Part shown: in pieces, positions 8,499 through 16,034 of the stretch | How positions within the stretch are numbered: the first letter of the stretch is position 1 | Layout: every line of letters begins with the position of its first letter | DNA from: CAVYOE01 sp963770155 | GTDB lineage: Bacteria; Actinomycetota; Thermoleophilia; Solirubrobacterales; 70-9 | Direction: 5' to 3' | NCBI GenBank assembly: GCA_963770155.1 | Contig: CAVYOE010000001.1 | Span: 2,170,001-2,234,000, forward strand | DNA: 64,000 nucleotides | Made by a program: the position numbers and the translations under genes | The notes under the pieces: model-generated | What the model was told of the DNA's origin: nothing | Seen by the model: only the letters and a program-made list of their open reading frames with translations | The model's database searches: none

Positions 8499-8785
8499 TG
8501 GGACGCTCGACCAAGAAGGGCCCGTACGCGGAAGAGCGGCTGATGAAGAGGATCGCCACCATGAACGAGTCCGGCCAGAAGCAGATGGTGAAGACGTGGT
8601 CGCGACGCTCAACCATCTTCCCCGACATGGTCGGGCACACGATCGCGGTCCACGACGGCCGCAAGCACGTCCCGGTCTACATCTCGGAGTCGATGGTCGG
8701 CCACAAACTCGGCGAGTTCGCGCCGACCCGCACCTTCCGTGCCCACTCCGGCGTCGGTTCGCGCGCCGAGGAGGAGAAGAAATAG
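8498..8785 (+). CDS. rpsS: 30S ribosomal protein S19
   Basis: S19 forms a head complex with S13 near the A-site finger. The 95-residue product starts MGRSTKKGPY and contains the conserved WSRRSTIFPDMVGHTIAVHD region and GHKLGEFAPTRTFRAH. Its ATG overlaps the rplB stop by one base. The frame is intact although both neighbours are broken. Confidence 0.97.
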   Translation: MGRSTKKGPYAEERLMKRIATMNESGQKQMVKTWSRRSTIFPDMVGHTIAVHDGRKHVPVYISESMVGHKLGEFAPTRTFRAHSGVGSRAEEEKK

Positions 8786-8787
8786 CG

Positions 8788-9431
8788 ATGGCCGAGCCAA
8801 AGCCGAAGAAGAGCAAGGAGGCCGACGAGGCGAGCAAGGGCGGCGACGCGACCCCGAAGAAGAAGCGTGGCGCTTCGAAGCCGAAGGCCGAAGCGAAGAC
8901 CAAGGCTCCGGCGAAGTCGAAGGCCGGCGCCAAGTCCGAGAAGAAGGAGACCAAGACCGCCGCCAAGCCGAAGCGCAAAGCTGCGGCCAAGTCCGAGGCA
9001 AAGCAGAAGGCGCCGGCCAAGAAGAAGACCGAGACCAAGGCCGAGCCGAAGACGAAGGCGAAGACCTCGGTGAAGGCGCCCGGCGCCGCCGACGGTCCAC
9101 GCCCGCGCGCGCTACGTCCGGGTCGCCCCCCGCAAGGCCCGCCTGGTCGCCGACCAGATCCGCGGCATGCCGATCGACGACGCCCGCTCGCTGCTCCGCT
9201 TCTCCCCGCGCGGCGCCGCCCAAGACCTGGCCAAGCTGCTCGACTCCGCTGCCGCCAACGCGGAGAACAACCACGACCTGGTCGCCGACGATCTCGAAGA
9301 TCTCCGAGGTCATCGTCAACGAGGGCCCGACCTTGCGCCGCTACCGGCCACGGGCGCTCGGCCGCGCGACCCGGATCAACAAGCGAACCAGCCACATCTC
9401 CGTGGCGCTGAAGCCGGAGGAGGAGGACTAG
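8788..9431 (+). CDS. rplV: 50S ribosomal protein L22 with ~100-residue Lys/Ala-rich N-terminal extension; two frame disruptions
   Basis: L22 lines the exit tunnel. The L22 domain (ARARYVRVAPRKARLVADQI through RRYRPRALGRATRI to SVALKPEEED) is clear but spread over three frames. One surplus base lies near 9091 (before VHARARYVR) and another near 9296 (after VADDL, before ISEVIVNEG). The N-terminal ~100 residues are an unusual histone-H1-like segment made almost only of Lys, Ala, Pro, Glu and Ser. The ATG at 8788 follows rpsS by 2 bp and is the only reasonable start. The extension has the same high-GC coding style as the domain, so it is probably genuine. Confidence 0.88.
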
Positions 9432-10141
9432 ATGGGCCAGAAGATCCATCCGATCGGCTTCCGGGTCGGCTACATCCACGACTGGAAGTCGAACTGGTAC
9501 AACGAGAAGGAGTTCTCGGACTACCTGAACGAGGACCTCGAGATCCGCTCCCACATCGAGGAGCAGCCTCGCGCACGCGGGCCTCTCCGACATCACGATC
9601 AAGAAGGGCCCCGGCGAGGTCGAGATCGACATCGCCACGGCGCGGCCCGGCATCGTGATCGGCAAGTCGGGCAGCGAGGTCGACGCCCTGCGGCGCGACC
9701 TGCACAAGCTCACCGGCAAGGCGGTCAAGGTCAACATCAAGGAGATCAAGCGCCCCGAGCTCGACGCTCAAGCTCGTGGCGCAGTCGATCGCGGAGCAGC
9801 TCCAGAACCGGGTCGCCTTCCGTCGCGCGATGAAGCGCGCCTTGACTTCGGCGATGCGTTCCGGCGCCAAGGGCGTCAAGGTTCAGGTCTCCGGTCGCCT
9901 CGGCGGCGCCGAGATGGCGCGGACCGAGGGCTACTCCGACGGCCGCGTTCCGCTCCACACGCTGCGGGCCGACATCGACTACGGCTTCATCGAGGCGCGC
10001 ACCACCACCGGCCGCATCGGCGTCAAGTGCTGGATCAACAAGGGCGAGGTCATGCCCGAGGGCTACCGCTCCGCTGCCGAGGAAGAGGCCGACGGCGGAC
10101 GGCCCGGGCGTGGCGGCCCCGGCGGAGGAGGTGGGCGCTGA
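9432..10141 (+). CDS. rpsC: 30S ribosomal protein S3, two frame disruptions
   Basis: S3 forms part of the mRNA entry channel and helicase. The N-terminus MGQKIHPIGFRVGYIHDW, the KH motif GIVIGKSGSEV and the C-terminal half (GCK-like GVKCWINKGEVMPEGY) are all present but in three successive frames. One extra base lies near 9567 (between EEQ and LAHAGLSD) and a second near 9768-9770 (within ELDA-KLVAQSIAEQL). Corrected length is about 235 residues. The tail after the S3 domain is Gly/Arg-rich. The stop overlaps the rplP start by one base. Confidence 0.93.
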
Positions 10142-10558
10142 TGTTGATGCCGAAGCGCGTCCGCTATCGCAAGCAGCAGCGCGGCCGCATGCGCGGCTAC
10201 TCGAAGGGCGGCACCACTGTCGCCTTCGGCGAGTACGGCCTCAAGGCTGTGGACCGCGGCTGGATCACGCAACCGCGAGATCGAGGCCGCCCGAGTTGCG
10301 ATGACCCGCAAGATCAAGCGCGGCGGCAAGGTCTGGATCAACATCTTCCCCGACAAGCCCGTGACCGCGAAACCGGCAGAGACCCGCATGGGCTCGGGCA
10401 AGGGCAACCCTGAGGGCTGGGTCGCGGTGGTGAAGCCCGGCCGGGTCATGTTCGAGATCGCCGGGGTCGAGGACGACCTCGCGATCGAGGCGATGCAGCT
10501 CGCCGGACACAAGCTCTCGATCCGGACCAAGGTCGTCAAGCGGGAGGGGGCCGAGTGA
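10141..10558 (+). CDS. rplP: 50S ribosomal protein L16, one frame disruption
   Basis: L16 helps position tRNA at the A and P sites. The product begins MLMPKRVRYRKQQRGRMRGY, canonical for the family. After GWIT the frame shifts by one surplus base at 10269-10270 (ACGCAAC), and the second frame continues NREIEAARVAMTRKIKRGG to the end, with the conserved GKGNPEGWVAVVKPGR. Corrected length is about 138 residues, as expected. The stop overlaps the rpmC start. Confidence 0.93.
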
Positions 10559-10784
10559 TGAAGGGCTCCGCGGTCCACAACATGAAGGACGACGAGCTGC
10601 TCGAGGCGCTGAAGAGACGCGCGAGACGAGCAGTTCAGCCTGCGCTTCCAGCACGCGACCGGTGAGCTCGAGAACGCGGCCCGGCTCGGCCTGGTGCGCC
10701 GCGACGTCGCGCGCCTGCTGACTGTGGCCCAGCGAGCGGGGCATCGACCTGCGCAAGGAACTCGTACACGAGGACACCGAATAG
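10558..10784 (+). CDS. rpmC: 50S ribosomal protein L29, two frame disruptions
   Basis: L29 borders the tunnel exit next to L23. No single frame is long enough to reveal it, but reading across two one-base surpluses recovers it: MKGSAVHNMKDDELLEALK, a shift at about 10615, then RDEQFSLRFQHATGELENAA and the conserved LVRRDVARLL, then a shift at 10733, then ERGIDLRKELVHEDTE and a stop. The position between rplP and rpsQ is where L29 belongs. Total is about 74 residues, normal for the family. The ATG overlaps the rplP stop; rpsQ begins immediately after the stop. Confidence 0.87.
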
Positions 10785-11471
10785 ATGGCCGATACCGAGA
10801 ACACCGAAGAACAAGAAAAGGACGTAGCGTCAGCATCTTCAGACGCTGAGGCGAAGGCCCCGGCGGATGAAAAGACGCCCGAGGCGTCTGACGAAGCTCA
10901 GGCGCCGGAGGAGTCGGCAGACAAGGCTGCAGCGGACGATGCTCCGGCAGCTGACGATGCTCCCGACGCCGGTGGCGACGAGGCTCCCGCTGCCGAGGGG
11001 GATGTGCCCGGCGGCGATGACGAGGAGATCTCCTGGAAGGCCCAGCGCCGGCTCGAGCTGTCGCGCCAGCCGCACGAGGCGCGCCCGCAGCGCAGCGGCG
11101 AGGAGCGGGCCTCCGAGCGGGACCAGCGGCGCAAAGCTTCCTCTGCCGAGCGGAACCGCTACCGCAAGCGCGCCCGCGGCAAGCGCGAAGGCGGCACCGG
11201 CACCGCGCCGGCCGAGCGCGAGTCGGTTGCGAGCAAGATCCGCCAGGGCCGGGTCGTCTCGAGCAAGGCCGACAAGACGATCACCGTCCGGATCGACGTC
11301 GCCAGGCGCCACCCGACCTACGAGAAGATCGTCCGGCGCTCCGGGACACTGCACGCGCACGACGAGGCCAACGAAGCCGGCGAGGGAGACCTCGTTCGGA
11401 TCGTCGAAACCCGGCCGCTGTCGAAGACGAAGCGCTGGCGCCTGGAAGAGATCGTGGAGAAGGCCAAGTGA
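10785..11471 (+). CDS. rpsQ: 30S ribosomal protein S17 with ~148-residue N-terminal extension
   Basis: S17 is a primary 16S-rRNA-binding protein of the 30S body. The S17 domain occupies only residues ~149-228 (SKIRQGRVVSSKADKTITVR to SKTKRWRLEEIVEK). Ahead of it lie an acidic Ala/Asp/Glu-rich region (1-80) and a basic region (85-145). The usual protein has about 80-110 residues, so this 228-residue form is exceptional. The acidic part resembles the N-terminus of S11 at 19417: both begin with an EKDV-SA motif and share TPE-(A/T)-(S/A)-DEA. The ATG follows the rpmC stop directly and the frame is continuous, so the extension is not an artefact of start choice unless translation begins internally. 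Confidence 0.9.
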   Translation: MADTENTEEQEKDVASASSDAEAKAPADEKTPEASDEAQAPEESADKAAADDAPAADDAPDAGGDEAPAAEGDVPGGDDEEISWKAQRRLELSRQPHEARPQRSGEERASERDQRRKASSAERNRYRKRARGKREGGTGTAPAERESVASKIRQGRVVSSKADKTITVRIDVARRHPTYEKIVRRSGTLHAHDEANEAGEGDLVRIVETRPLSKTKRWRLEEIVEKAK

Positions 11472-11836
11472 TCCAGCAGGAGTCGAAGCTGAAGGTGGCC
11501 GACAACTCGGGGGCTCGCGAGATCCTCTGCGTCCGCGTCAAGGGCGGATCGCACCGCCGCTATGCGCGGATCGGGGACGTGATCACCGCGACCGTGAAGC
11601 AGGCGAACCCGCAGGGCGGCGTTCGCAAGGGCGAGATCGTCGAGGCGGTGGTTGTTCGCACCCGCAAGCAGCTCGGCCGCAAGGACGGCACCTACATCTC
11701 CTTCGACGAGAACGCCGCGGTGCTGATCGACCCGCAGGGGGCGCCGCGGGGGACCCGCATCTTCGGGCCCGTCGCGCGCGAGCTTCGCGAGCGCAACTTC
11801 ATGCGGATCGTCTCCCTCGCCCCGGAGGTCATCTGA
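11468..11836 (+). CDS. rplN: 50S ribosomal protein L14
   Basis: L14 contributes to an intersubunit bridge. The 122-residue product is canonical: MIQQESKLKVADNSGAREI at the start, the KGGSHRRYARIGDVI turn and the C-terminal ELRERNFMRIVSLAPEV. Translation starts at GTG in a 4-bp overlap with the rpsQ stop (GTGA), and the gene ends in a 1-bp overlap with rplX. Confidence 0.97.
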   Translation: MIQQESKLKVADNSGAREILCVRVKGGSHRRYARIGDVITATVKQANPQGGVRKGEIVEAVVVRTRKQLGRKDGTYISFDENAAVLIDPQGAPRGTRIFGPVARELRERNFMRIVSLAPEVI

Positions 11837-12174
11837 TGAGTTCGATGAGGATCCGCAAGGACGACAACGTGATCGTCACCTCCGGCAAGGACAAGGGCAA
11901 GTCGGGCCGGGTCCTGCACACGGACCCCAAGCGGCGGGTCGTCTTCGTCGAGGGACTGAACATGCTGAAGCGCCACCAGCGCCCGCGCTCGATCAAGGAC
12001 GCCCAGAAGGGGGGCGAGGTGGGCGGCATCCTCGACAAGGAGGGGCCGATCCACGTCTCCAACGTGATGCTGCTGGACCCACAGACCAACAAGCCGACCC
12101 GGGTGCGGGTCGAGCGAGGCAAGGGCGGCATCCGCAAGCGGATCGCCGCGAAGAGCGGTAACGAGATCGACTGA
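11836..12174 (+). CDS. rplX: 50S ribosomal protein L24
   Basis: L24 initiates 50S assembly and contains a KOW motif, visible as IRKDDNVIVTSGKDKGKSG at about residues 5-23. The family's VEGLNMLKRHQRP and EGPIHVSNVMLLDP segments are present. The ATG overlaps the rplN stop by one base, giving 112 residues. A longer reading from upstream in the same frame is only a shadow of rpsQ and rplN. Confidence 0.95.
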   Translation: MSSMRIRKDDNVIVTSGKDKGKSGRVLHTDPKRRVVFVEGLNMLKRHQRPRSIKDAQKGGEVGGILDKEGPIHVSNVMLLDPQTNKPTRVRVERGKGGIRKRIAAKSGNEID

Positions 12175-13055
12175 TGGAAGCGACCGAGGCAAAGACACCC
12201 GAGACCGAGGACGCGCCGAAGGCGGCCCCGACCGAGCAGACGGCACCGCCGCCGCGTCTCCGCGAGCGCTATGAGCAGGAGGTCCGGCCGGCGCTGATTG
12301 AGCGCTTCGGTTACTCCAGCCCGATGGCGGCCCCGACACTCCTGAAGATCACCCTGAACATGGGGATCGGCGAGGCGAAGACTTCGACCCAGGTGCTCGA
12401 GGCCGCGACCGAGCAACTCGCGGTGATCTCCGGGCAGCGGCCCAACGTGCGGCGCGCCAAGAAGTCGGTCGCCAACTTCAAGGTCCGTGAAGGCAACCCG
12501 ATCGGGGTCGCGGTGACCCTGCGCCGGGCCCGGATGTGGGAATTCCTCGATCGGCTCACCTCGGTCGCGGTGCCGCGCATTCGAGATTTCCGCGGACTCA
12601 ACCCACGCTCGTTCGACGGCCGCGGCAACTACTCCCTCGGGATTCGCGAGCAGCTGATCTTCCCCGAGATTGACTACGACTCGATCGACGAGGTCCGGGG
12701 GCTCGACGTAACGATCACCACCACCGCGAACACCGACGTGGAAGCCTTTGCCCTGCTCGACGCCCTCGGCATGCCATTTGCGGCCGACGGCCGGCCCGGC
12801 GAGGAGGACAAGGCCGAGGCCGAGGAGGAGGAGCGGCGCAAGGAAGAGGCACGACTGCGCGCCGAGGCCGAGGCCGCCGCTCTCGAGCAGCTGAAGCAGG
12901 AGAACCCAGAGGCCTACGAGCGCAAGGTGCGCGAGGAGGAGGGCGAGGGCGAAGAAGGGGAGGGCGGCGAGGGCGCCGGCGGCGAGGGCGAGGCACCAGC
13001 CGAAACCGGCGACGAGACCAAGAGCGAAGGCGGCGGCGACGCCGACCAGAGTTAA
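12174..13055 (+). CDS. rplE: 50S ribosomal protein L5 with long acidic C-terminal tail
   Basis: L5 binds 5S rRNA and contacts the P-site tRNA. The L5 domain spans about residues 28-204 (RLRERYEQEVRPAL, TLNMGIGEA, SGQRPNVRRAKKSVANFKVR, FRGLNPRSFDGRGNYSLGI). It is followed by an approximately 88-residue tail rich in Glu, Gly and Ala, partly coiled-coil-like (EEEERRKEEARLRAEAEAAA). There is also a short acidic N-terminal lead of about 25 residues. The total of 293 compares with about 180 normally. rpsN follows after 17 bp behind a good Shine-Dalgarno (AAGGAGG). Confidence 0.93.
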   Translation: MEATEAKTPETEDAPKAAPTEQTAPPPRLRERYEQEVRPALIERFGYSSPMAAPTLLKITLNMGIGEAKTSTQVLEAATEQLAVISGQRPNVRRAKKSVANFKVREGNPIGVAVTLRRARMWEFLDRLTSVAVPRIRDFRGLNPRSFDGRGNYSLGIREQLIFPEIDYDSIDEVRGLDVTITTTANTDVEAFALLDALGMPFAADGRPGEEDKAEAEEEERRKEEARLRAEAEAAALEQLKQENPEAYERKVREEEGEGEEGEGGEGAGGEGEAPAETGDETKSEGGGDADQS

Positions 13056-13072
13056 GGAGGAACCGAGACCAG

Positions 13073-13258
13073 ATGGCAAAGACTTCCCAACGAGTTCGCC
13101 AGCAGCGAAAGAGCAAGTTCAAGTCGCGCGAGTACAACCGCTGCCGCCGGTGTGGCCGTTCCCGCGCGTACTTCCGAAAGTTCGGACTCTGCCGGATCTG
13201 CTTGCGGGAGGCCGCGCACCGCGGCTACGTCCCGGGAATGACCAAGTCGAGCTGGTAG
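13073..13258 (+). CDS. rpsZ: 30S ribosomal protein S14, zinc-binding type
   Basis: A short (61-residue) S14 with the zinc ribbon CRRCGRSRAYFRKFGLCRIC (two CxxC pairs), the C+ form typical of actinobacteria and firmicutes under zinc sufficiency. The C-terminus GYVPGMTKSSW is conserved. Preceded by AAGGAGGA at a suitable distance from the ATG. A zinc-free S14 paralogue, often induced by zinc limitation, is not in this window. Confidence 0.97.
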   Translation: MAKTSQRVRQQRKSKFKSREYNRCRRCGRSRAYFRKFGLCRICLREAAHRGYVPGMTKSSW

Positions 13259-13289
13259 CAACCGACCCACCTATCCGACCAACCGAACC

Positions 13290-13685
13290 ATGCTGAACGA
13301 CCCCGTATCCGACTACTTCACCCGCCTCCGCAACGCCCTCGCTGCGCAGCACGAGGAAGTGGCGATGCCCGCTTCAGGCCTGAAGAAGGAGCTCTCGCGG
13401 ATCCTGGTCGAGCAGGGGTACATCAACGACTTCAAGGTCGAGCCGGGCGAGATCGGCGACGTGATCAAGCTGCAGCTCAAGTACACCGAGGACCGCAGCC
13501 CGGTGATCACCGGGATCGAGCGCGTCTCGCGCCCGGGCCGCCGCCGCTACGTCGATCGCGCCAGAATTCCCCGGGTCCAGGGCGGGATGGGGACAGCGAT
13601 CGTCTCGACTTCCTCGGGAGTGATGACCGGCCACGATGCCAAGCGCCAAGGCGTCGGCGGAGAGGTTGTCGCCTACGTCTGGTGA
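13290..13685 (+). CDS. rpsH: 30S ribosomal protein S8
   Basis: S8 binds 16S rRNA helix 21 and in E. coli represses the spc operon. The 131-residue product has the canonical start MLNDPVSDYFTRLRNAL and the C-terminal signature STSSGVMTGHDAKRQGVGGE. The spacing to rpsZ is 31 bp and to the rplF ATG 4 bp. Confidence 0.97.
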   Translation: MLNDPVSDYFTRLRNALAAQHEEVAMPASGLKKELSRILVEQGYINDFKVEPGEIGDVIKLQLKYTEDRSPVITGIERVSRPGRRRYVDRARIPRVQGGMGTAIVSTSSGVMTGHDAKRQGVGGEVVAYVW

Positions 13686-13689
13686 GCTG

Positions 13690-14223
13690 ATGTCGCGGAT
13701 CGGAAAACAACCAGTCGAGCTCCCCGAAGGGGTGACCGCCGAGATCAAGCCCGACGAGGTGACGATCAAGGGCCCCAAGGGAGAGCTCTCGCAGACACTT
13801 GCGACCGGAATGAAGGTCGAGCAGTCCGACGGGACACTGACCGTCAGCCGGCCGACCGACCGCGGTGAGCATCGTGCGCTCCACGGGCTCACCCGCAGCC
13901 TGATCGCGAACATGGTCCAGGGAGTCACCGAGGGCTACGAGAAGCGGCTCGAGATTCAGGGTGTCGGCTATCGCGCCCAGCTCAAGGGCAAGGCGCTCGA
14001 GATGGCGCTTGGCTACTCCCACGCGGTCAGCATCGAGGCTCCCGACGGGATCGAGTTCGAGGTGCCCGAGCCGAACCAGGTGGTCGTTCGGGGAATCGAC
14101 AAGCAGTTGGTCGGGGAGACCGCCGCACGGATCCGCAAGCGTCGACCGCCCGAGCCCTACAAGGGCAAGGGTGTCCGCTACGCGGGCGAGCACGTCACTC
14201 GGAAGGTCGGAAAGAGGGCGTAG
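13690..14223 (+). CDS. rplF: 50S ribosomal protein L6
   Basis: L6 lies near the factor-binding site. I chose the ATG at 13690 because it yields the conserved N-terminus MSRIGKQPVELPEGV; an earlier in-frame start lies inside rpsH. The 177 residues include both L6 folds and the C-terminal signature RKRRPPEPYKGKGVRYAGE. rplR starts 2 bp after the stop. Confidence 0.97.
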   Translation: MSRIGKQPVELPEGVTAEIKPDEVTIKGPKGELSQTLATGMKVEQSDGTLTVSRPTDRGEHRALHGLTRSLIANMVQGVTEGYEKRLEIQGVGYRAQLKGKALEMALGYSHAVSIEAPDGIEFEVPEPNQVVVRGIDKQLVGETAARIRKRRPPEPYKGKGVRYAGEHVTRKVGKRA

Positions 14224-14225
14224 CG

Positions 14226-14579
14226 ATGACCGTCCTGACCAAGCCACAGAAGCGGCTGCGCCGCCGCCGCCGGGTTCGCGCCAAGGTGCACGGCTCCAAG
14301 GAGCGCCCGCGGCTCTCCGTGTTCCGCTCGAACCGGGGGGTCTTCGCCCAGCTGATCGACGACGATGCGGCGCACACCATCGCCGCTGTCAACTGGACCG
14401 AGTCCGAGCTCCGGGGCCTCTCCCCGATGGAGCAGGCCAAGAAGGCCGGGGAGCTGATCGCGAAGCGCGCTACCGAGGCCGGGGTCTCGACCTGTGTCTA
14501 CGACCGCGGCGGCTACCGCTACCACGGGCGGGTCAAGGCGCTTGCCGACGGCGCCCGCGAAGGGGGACTCAAGTTCTGA
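14226..14579 (+). CDS. rplR: 50S ribosomal protein L18
   Basis: L18 binds 5S rRNA together with L5. The 117-residue product has a basic N-terminus (KPQKRLRRRRRVRAKVHG), the PRLSVFRSNRGVFAQLIDD core and the C-terminal YRYHGRVKALADGAREGGL. The ATG is 2 bp after rplF. Confidence 0.96.
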   Translation: MTVLTKPQKRLRRRRRVRAKVHGSKERPRLSVFRSNRGVFAQLIDDDAAHTIAAVNWTESELRGLSPMEQAKKAGELIAKRATEAGVSTCVYDRGGYRYHGRVKALADGAREGGLKF

Positions 14580-14616
14580 TGGACCGCATCGCACTCTCGC
14601 TACCCTGCCCCGTTCG

Positions 14617-15243
14617 ATGAGCGTCGAAGAGGTCAGCGCCAAGGGTCTCGACCTGCAGGAGCGGGTGATCGAGATCAACCGTGTCGCCAAGGTGGTCAAG
14701 GGCGGCCGGCGGTTCTCGTTCACCGCCCTGGTCGCGGTCGGCGACGAGGATTCCGTGGTCGGGATCGGCTACGGCAAGGCCCGCGAGGTCCCGCTTGCGA
14801 TCCAGAAGGCGGTCGAGAACGCCCGCAAGGACCTGATCCGGATCCCGAAGTACGGCCAGACGATCACCCATCGCGTGATCGGCCGGTACGGCGCCGGCCA
14901 CGTCGTCCTGCGGCCGGCGAGCCCCGGTACCGGCGTGATCGCCGGCGGCGGCGTCCGCGCGGTCCTCGAGCTCGGCGGTGTTCGCGACGTGCTCACCAAG
15001 AGCATCGGCACCCAGAACCCGATCAACTTGGTGAAGGCGACGATGGAGGGCCTCTACAGCCTGCGCCGTCCCGAGGACGTGGCGAAGCTGCGCGGCCTCT
15101 CGATCCGCGAGGTGCTCGGCGTCGGGCCCGATGAGGGCAAGGGCAAGGCGGAGAAGGTCGAGGACGCCACTCCCAAGGCCGTTGACGCCAAGCCGGAGGG
15201 CCGAGGAGGAAGGAAGCCCCAGGACGCAAAGGCTGATGGCTGA
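14617..15243 (+). CDS. rpsE: 30S ribosomal protein S5
   Basis: S5 acts in translational accuracy and mRNA unwinding. The start at 14617 gives MSVEEVSAKGLDLQERVIEI, the normal S5 opening; an upstream in-frame ATG lies inside rplR and is rejected. The double-stranded RNA-binding domain (RVAKVVKGGRRFSFTALVAV) and the GAGHVVLRPASPGTGVIAGG motif are present. The C-terminal 35 residues form a Lys/Glu/Ala-rich tail beyond the usual end. The stop overlaps the rpmD start by 8 bp. Confidence 0.96.
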   Translation: MSVEEVSAKGLDLQERVIEINRVAKVVKGGRRFSFTALVAVGDEDSVVGIGYGKAREVPLAIQKAVENARKDLIRIPKYGQTITHRVIGRYGAGHVVLRPASPGTGVIAGGGVRAVLELGGVRDVLTKSIGTQNPINLVKATMEGLYSLRRPEDVAKLRGLSIREVLGVGPDEGKGKAEKVEDATPKAVDAKPEGRGGRKPQDAKADG

Positions 15244-15412
15244 GATCGCCGTCAAACAGGTCCGCTCGGCCACCGGCAGCTCTCCGAAGCAGCGCGACAC
15301 GCTGCGCTCGCTGCGGCTGGGCCGGATCGGCAAGAGCGCCGAGCACTCCGACACCCCCCAGCTTCAGGGCATGCTGCGCGCGGTCTCGCACCTGGTCGAG
15401 GTCGAGCGATGA
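15236..15412 (+). CDS. rpmD: 50S ribosomal protein L30
   Basis: A small protein of 58 residues with the family pattern IAVKQVRSATGSSPKQRDTL then SLRLGRIGKSAEHSDTPQL. The ATG at 15236 lies inside the end of rpsE; the reading frame extends upstream but that part is an rpsE shadow. Its stop overlaps the rplO ATG (ATGA). Confidence 0.94.
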   Translation: MAEIAVKQVRSATGSSPKQRDTLRSLRLGRIGKSAEHSDTPQLQGMLRAVSHLVEVER

Positions 15413-16034
15413 GCCCCGAGGCCGGCGCGGGAAGGACGCGAAGCAGAAGCGCGGCGTCCGCGCCCGCGATGCCGCCGAGATCGGCCTGCACTCACTGAAG
15501 CCAAAGCCCGGTGCCCGCAAGAACCGCAAGCGGATCGGCCGCGGCGAAGGCTCGGGACTGGGCAAGCAGTCGGGCCGCGGCCACAAGGGCGCCGGCTCCC
15601 GCTCGGGCAGCAAGCGCAAGATCGGCTACGAGGGCGGCCAGAACCCGATCCACATGCGGATGCGCAAGCTCCGCGGCCCGCACCGCAAGATGTCGATGCC
15701 GTTCGAGCGGTTCCGGACCAAGACCCAGCCGGTCAACGTCGCCGAGCTCGATGCGCGCTTCGACGCCGGCGCCGAGGTCACTCCCGAGAGCCTTCGCGAG
15801 GCCGGCCTGGCGAAGCGCAGGGACCCGGTCAAGATCCTCGGCCGCGGTGAGATCTCGACCAAGCTCACCGTCCGCGCCCACGCCTTCAGCGCCTCGGCGA
15901 AGGAGAAGATCGAGGCCGCCGGCGGCACCTGCGAGGTGATTCGAAGGGCCAATAAGGGCCGATCCAAGCCGAGCGCCCTCGGACCGGCGACCCCCGGAGG
16001 CGAAGCCGAGGAGGTGGCCGAGGAAGGTGCTTGA
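15409..16034 (+). CDS. rplO: 50S ribosomal protein L15, frame disrupted near the start; repeat-like C-terminal tail
   Basis: L15 bridges several 23S rRNA domains. The body is clear: IGLHSLKPKPGARKNRKRIG, GRGHKGAGSRSGSKRKIGYE and so on. The ATG expected from the overlap with rpmD is out of frame with it; a one-base loss or two-base gain near 15421-15425 reconciles them. There is no ATG, GTG or TTG in the body frame close upstream. The final ~35 residues (after CEVIRRANKG) are an extra tail whose DNA (15949-16018) resembles the dispersed repeat at 37760 and 60362. The stop overlaps the secY TTG start. Confidence 0.88.
15949..16018 (+). repeat. Possible diverged copy C of the dispersed repeat, inside the rplO 3' end
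   Basis: The segment CCGGCGACCCCCGGAGGCGAAG, read on, resembles copy B in the plus direction (CCGGCACCCCCGGACGCGAAG), including the following GAGGAGGTG. Upstream bases GATCCAAGCC and GATCCGAGCC also match. In the same frame both read as ATPGGEAEEV and GTPGREAEEV. It codes for the extra C-terminal tail of L15. Similarity is lower than between A and B, so this is tentative. Confidence 0.4.

Noticed and set aside
15409..16034. Programmed frameshifting as the explanation for the broken rplO, rplB, secY and other genes
   Set aside because: No shared slippery sequence, stop codon or downstream structure at the sites; shifts are of mixed size and hit many unrelated genes, so sequence error is preferred until reads are inspected.
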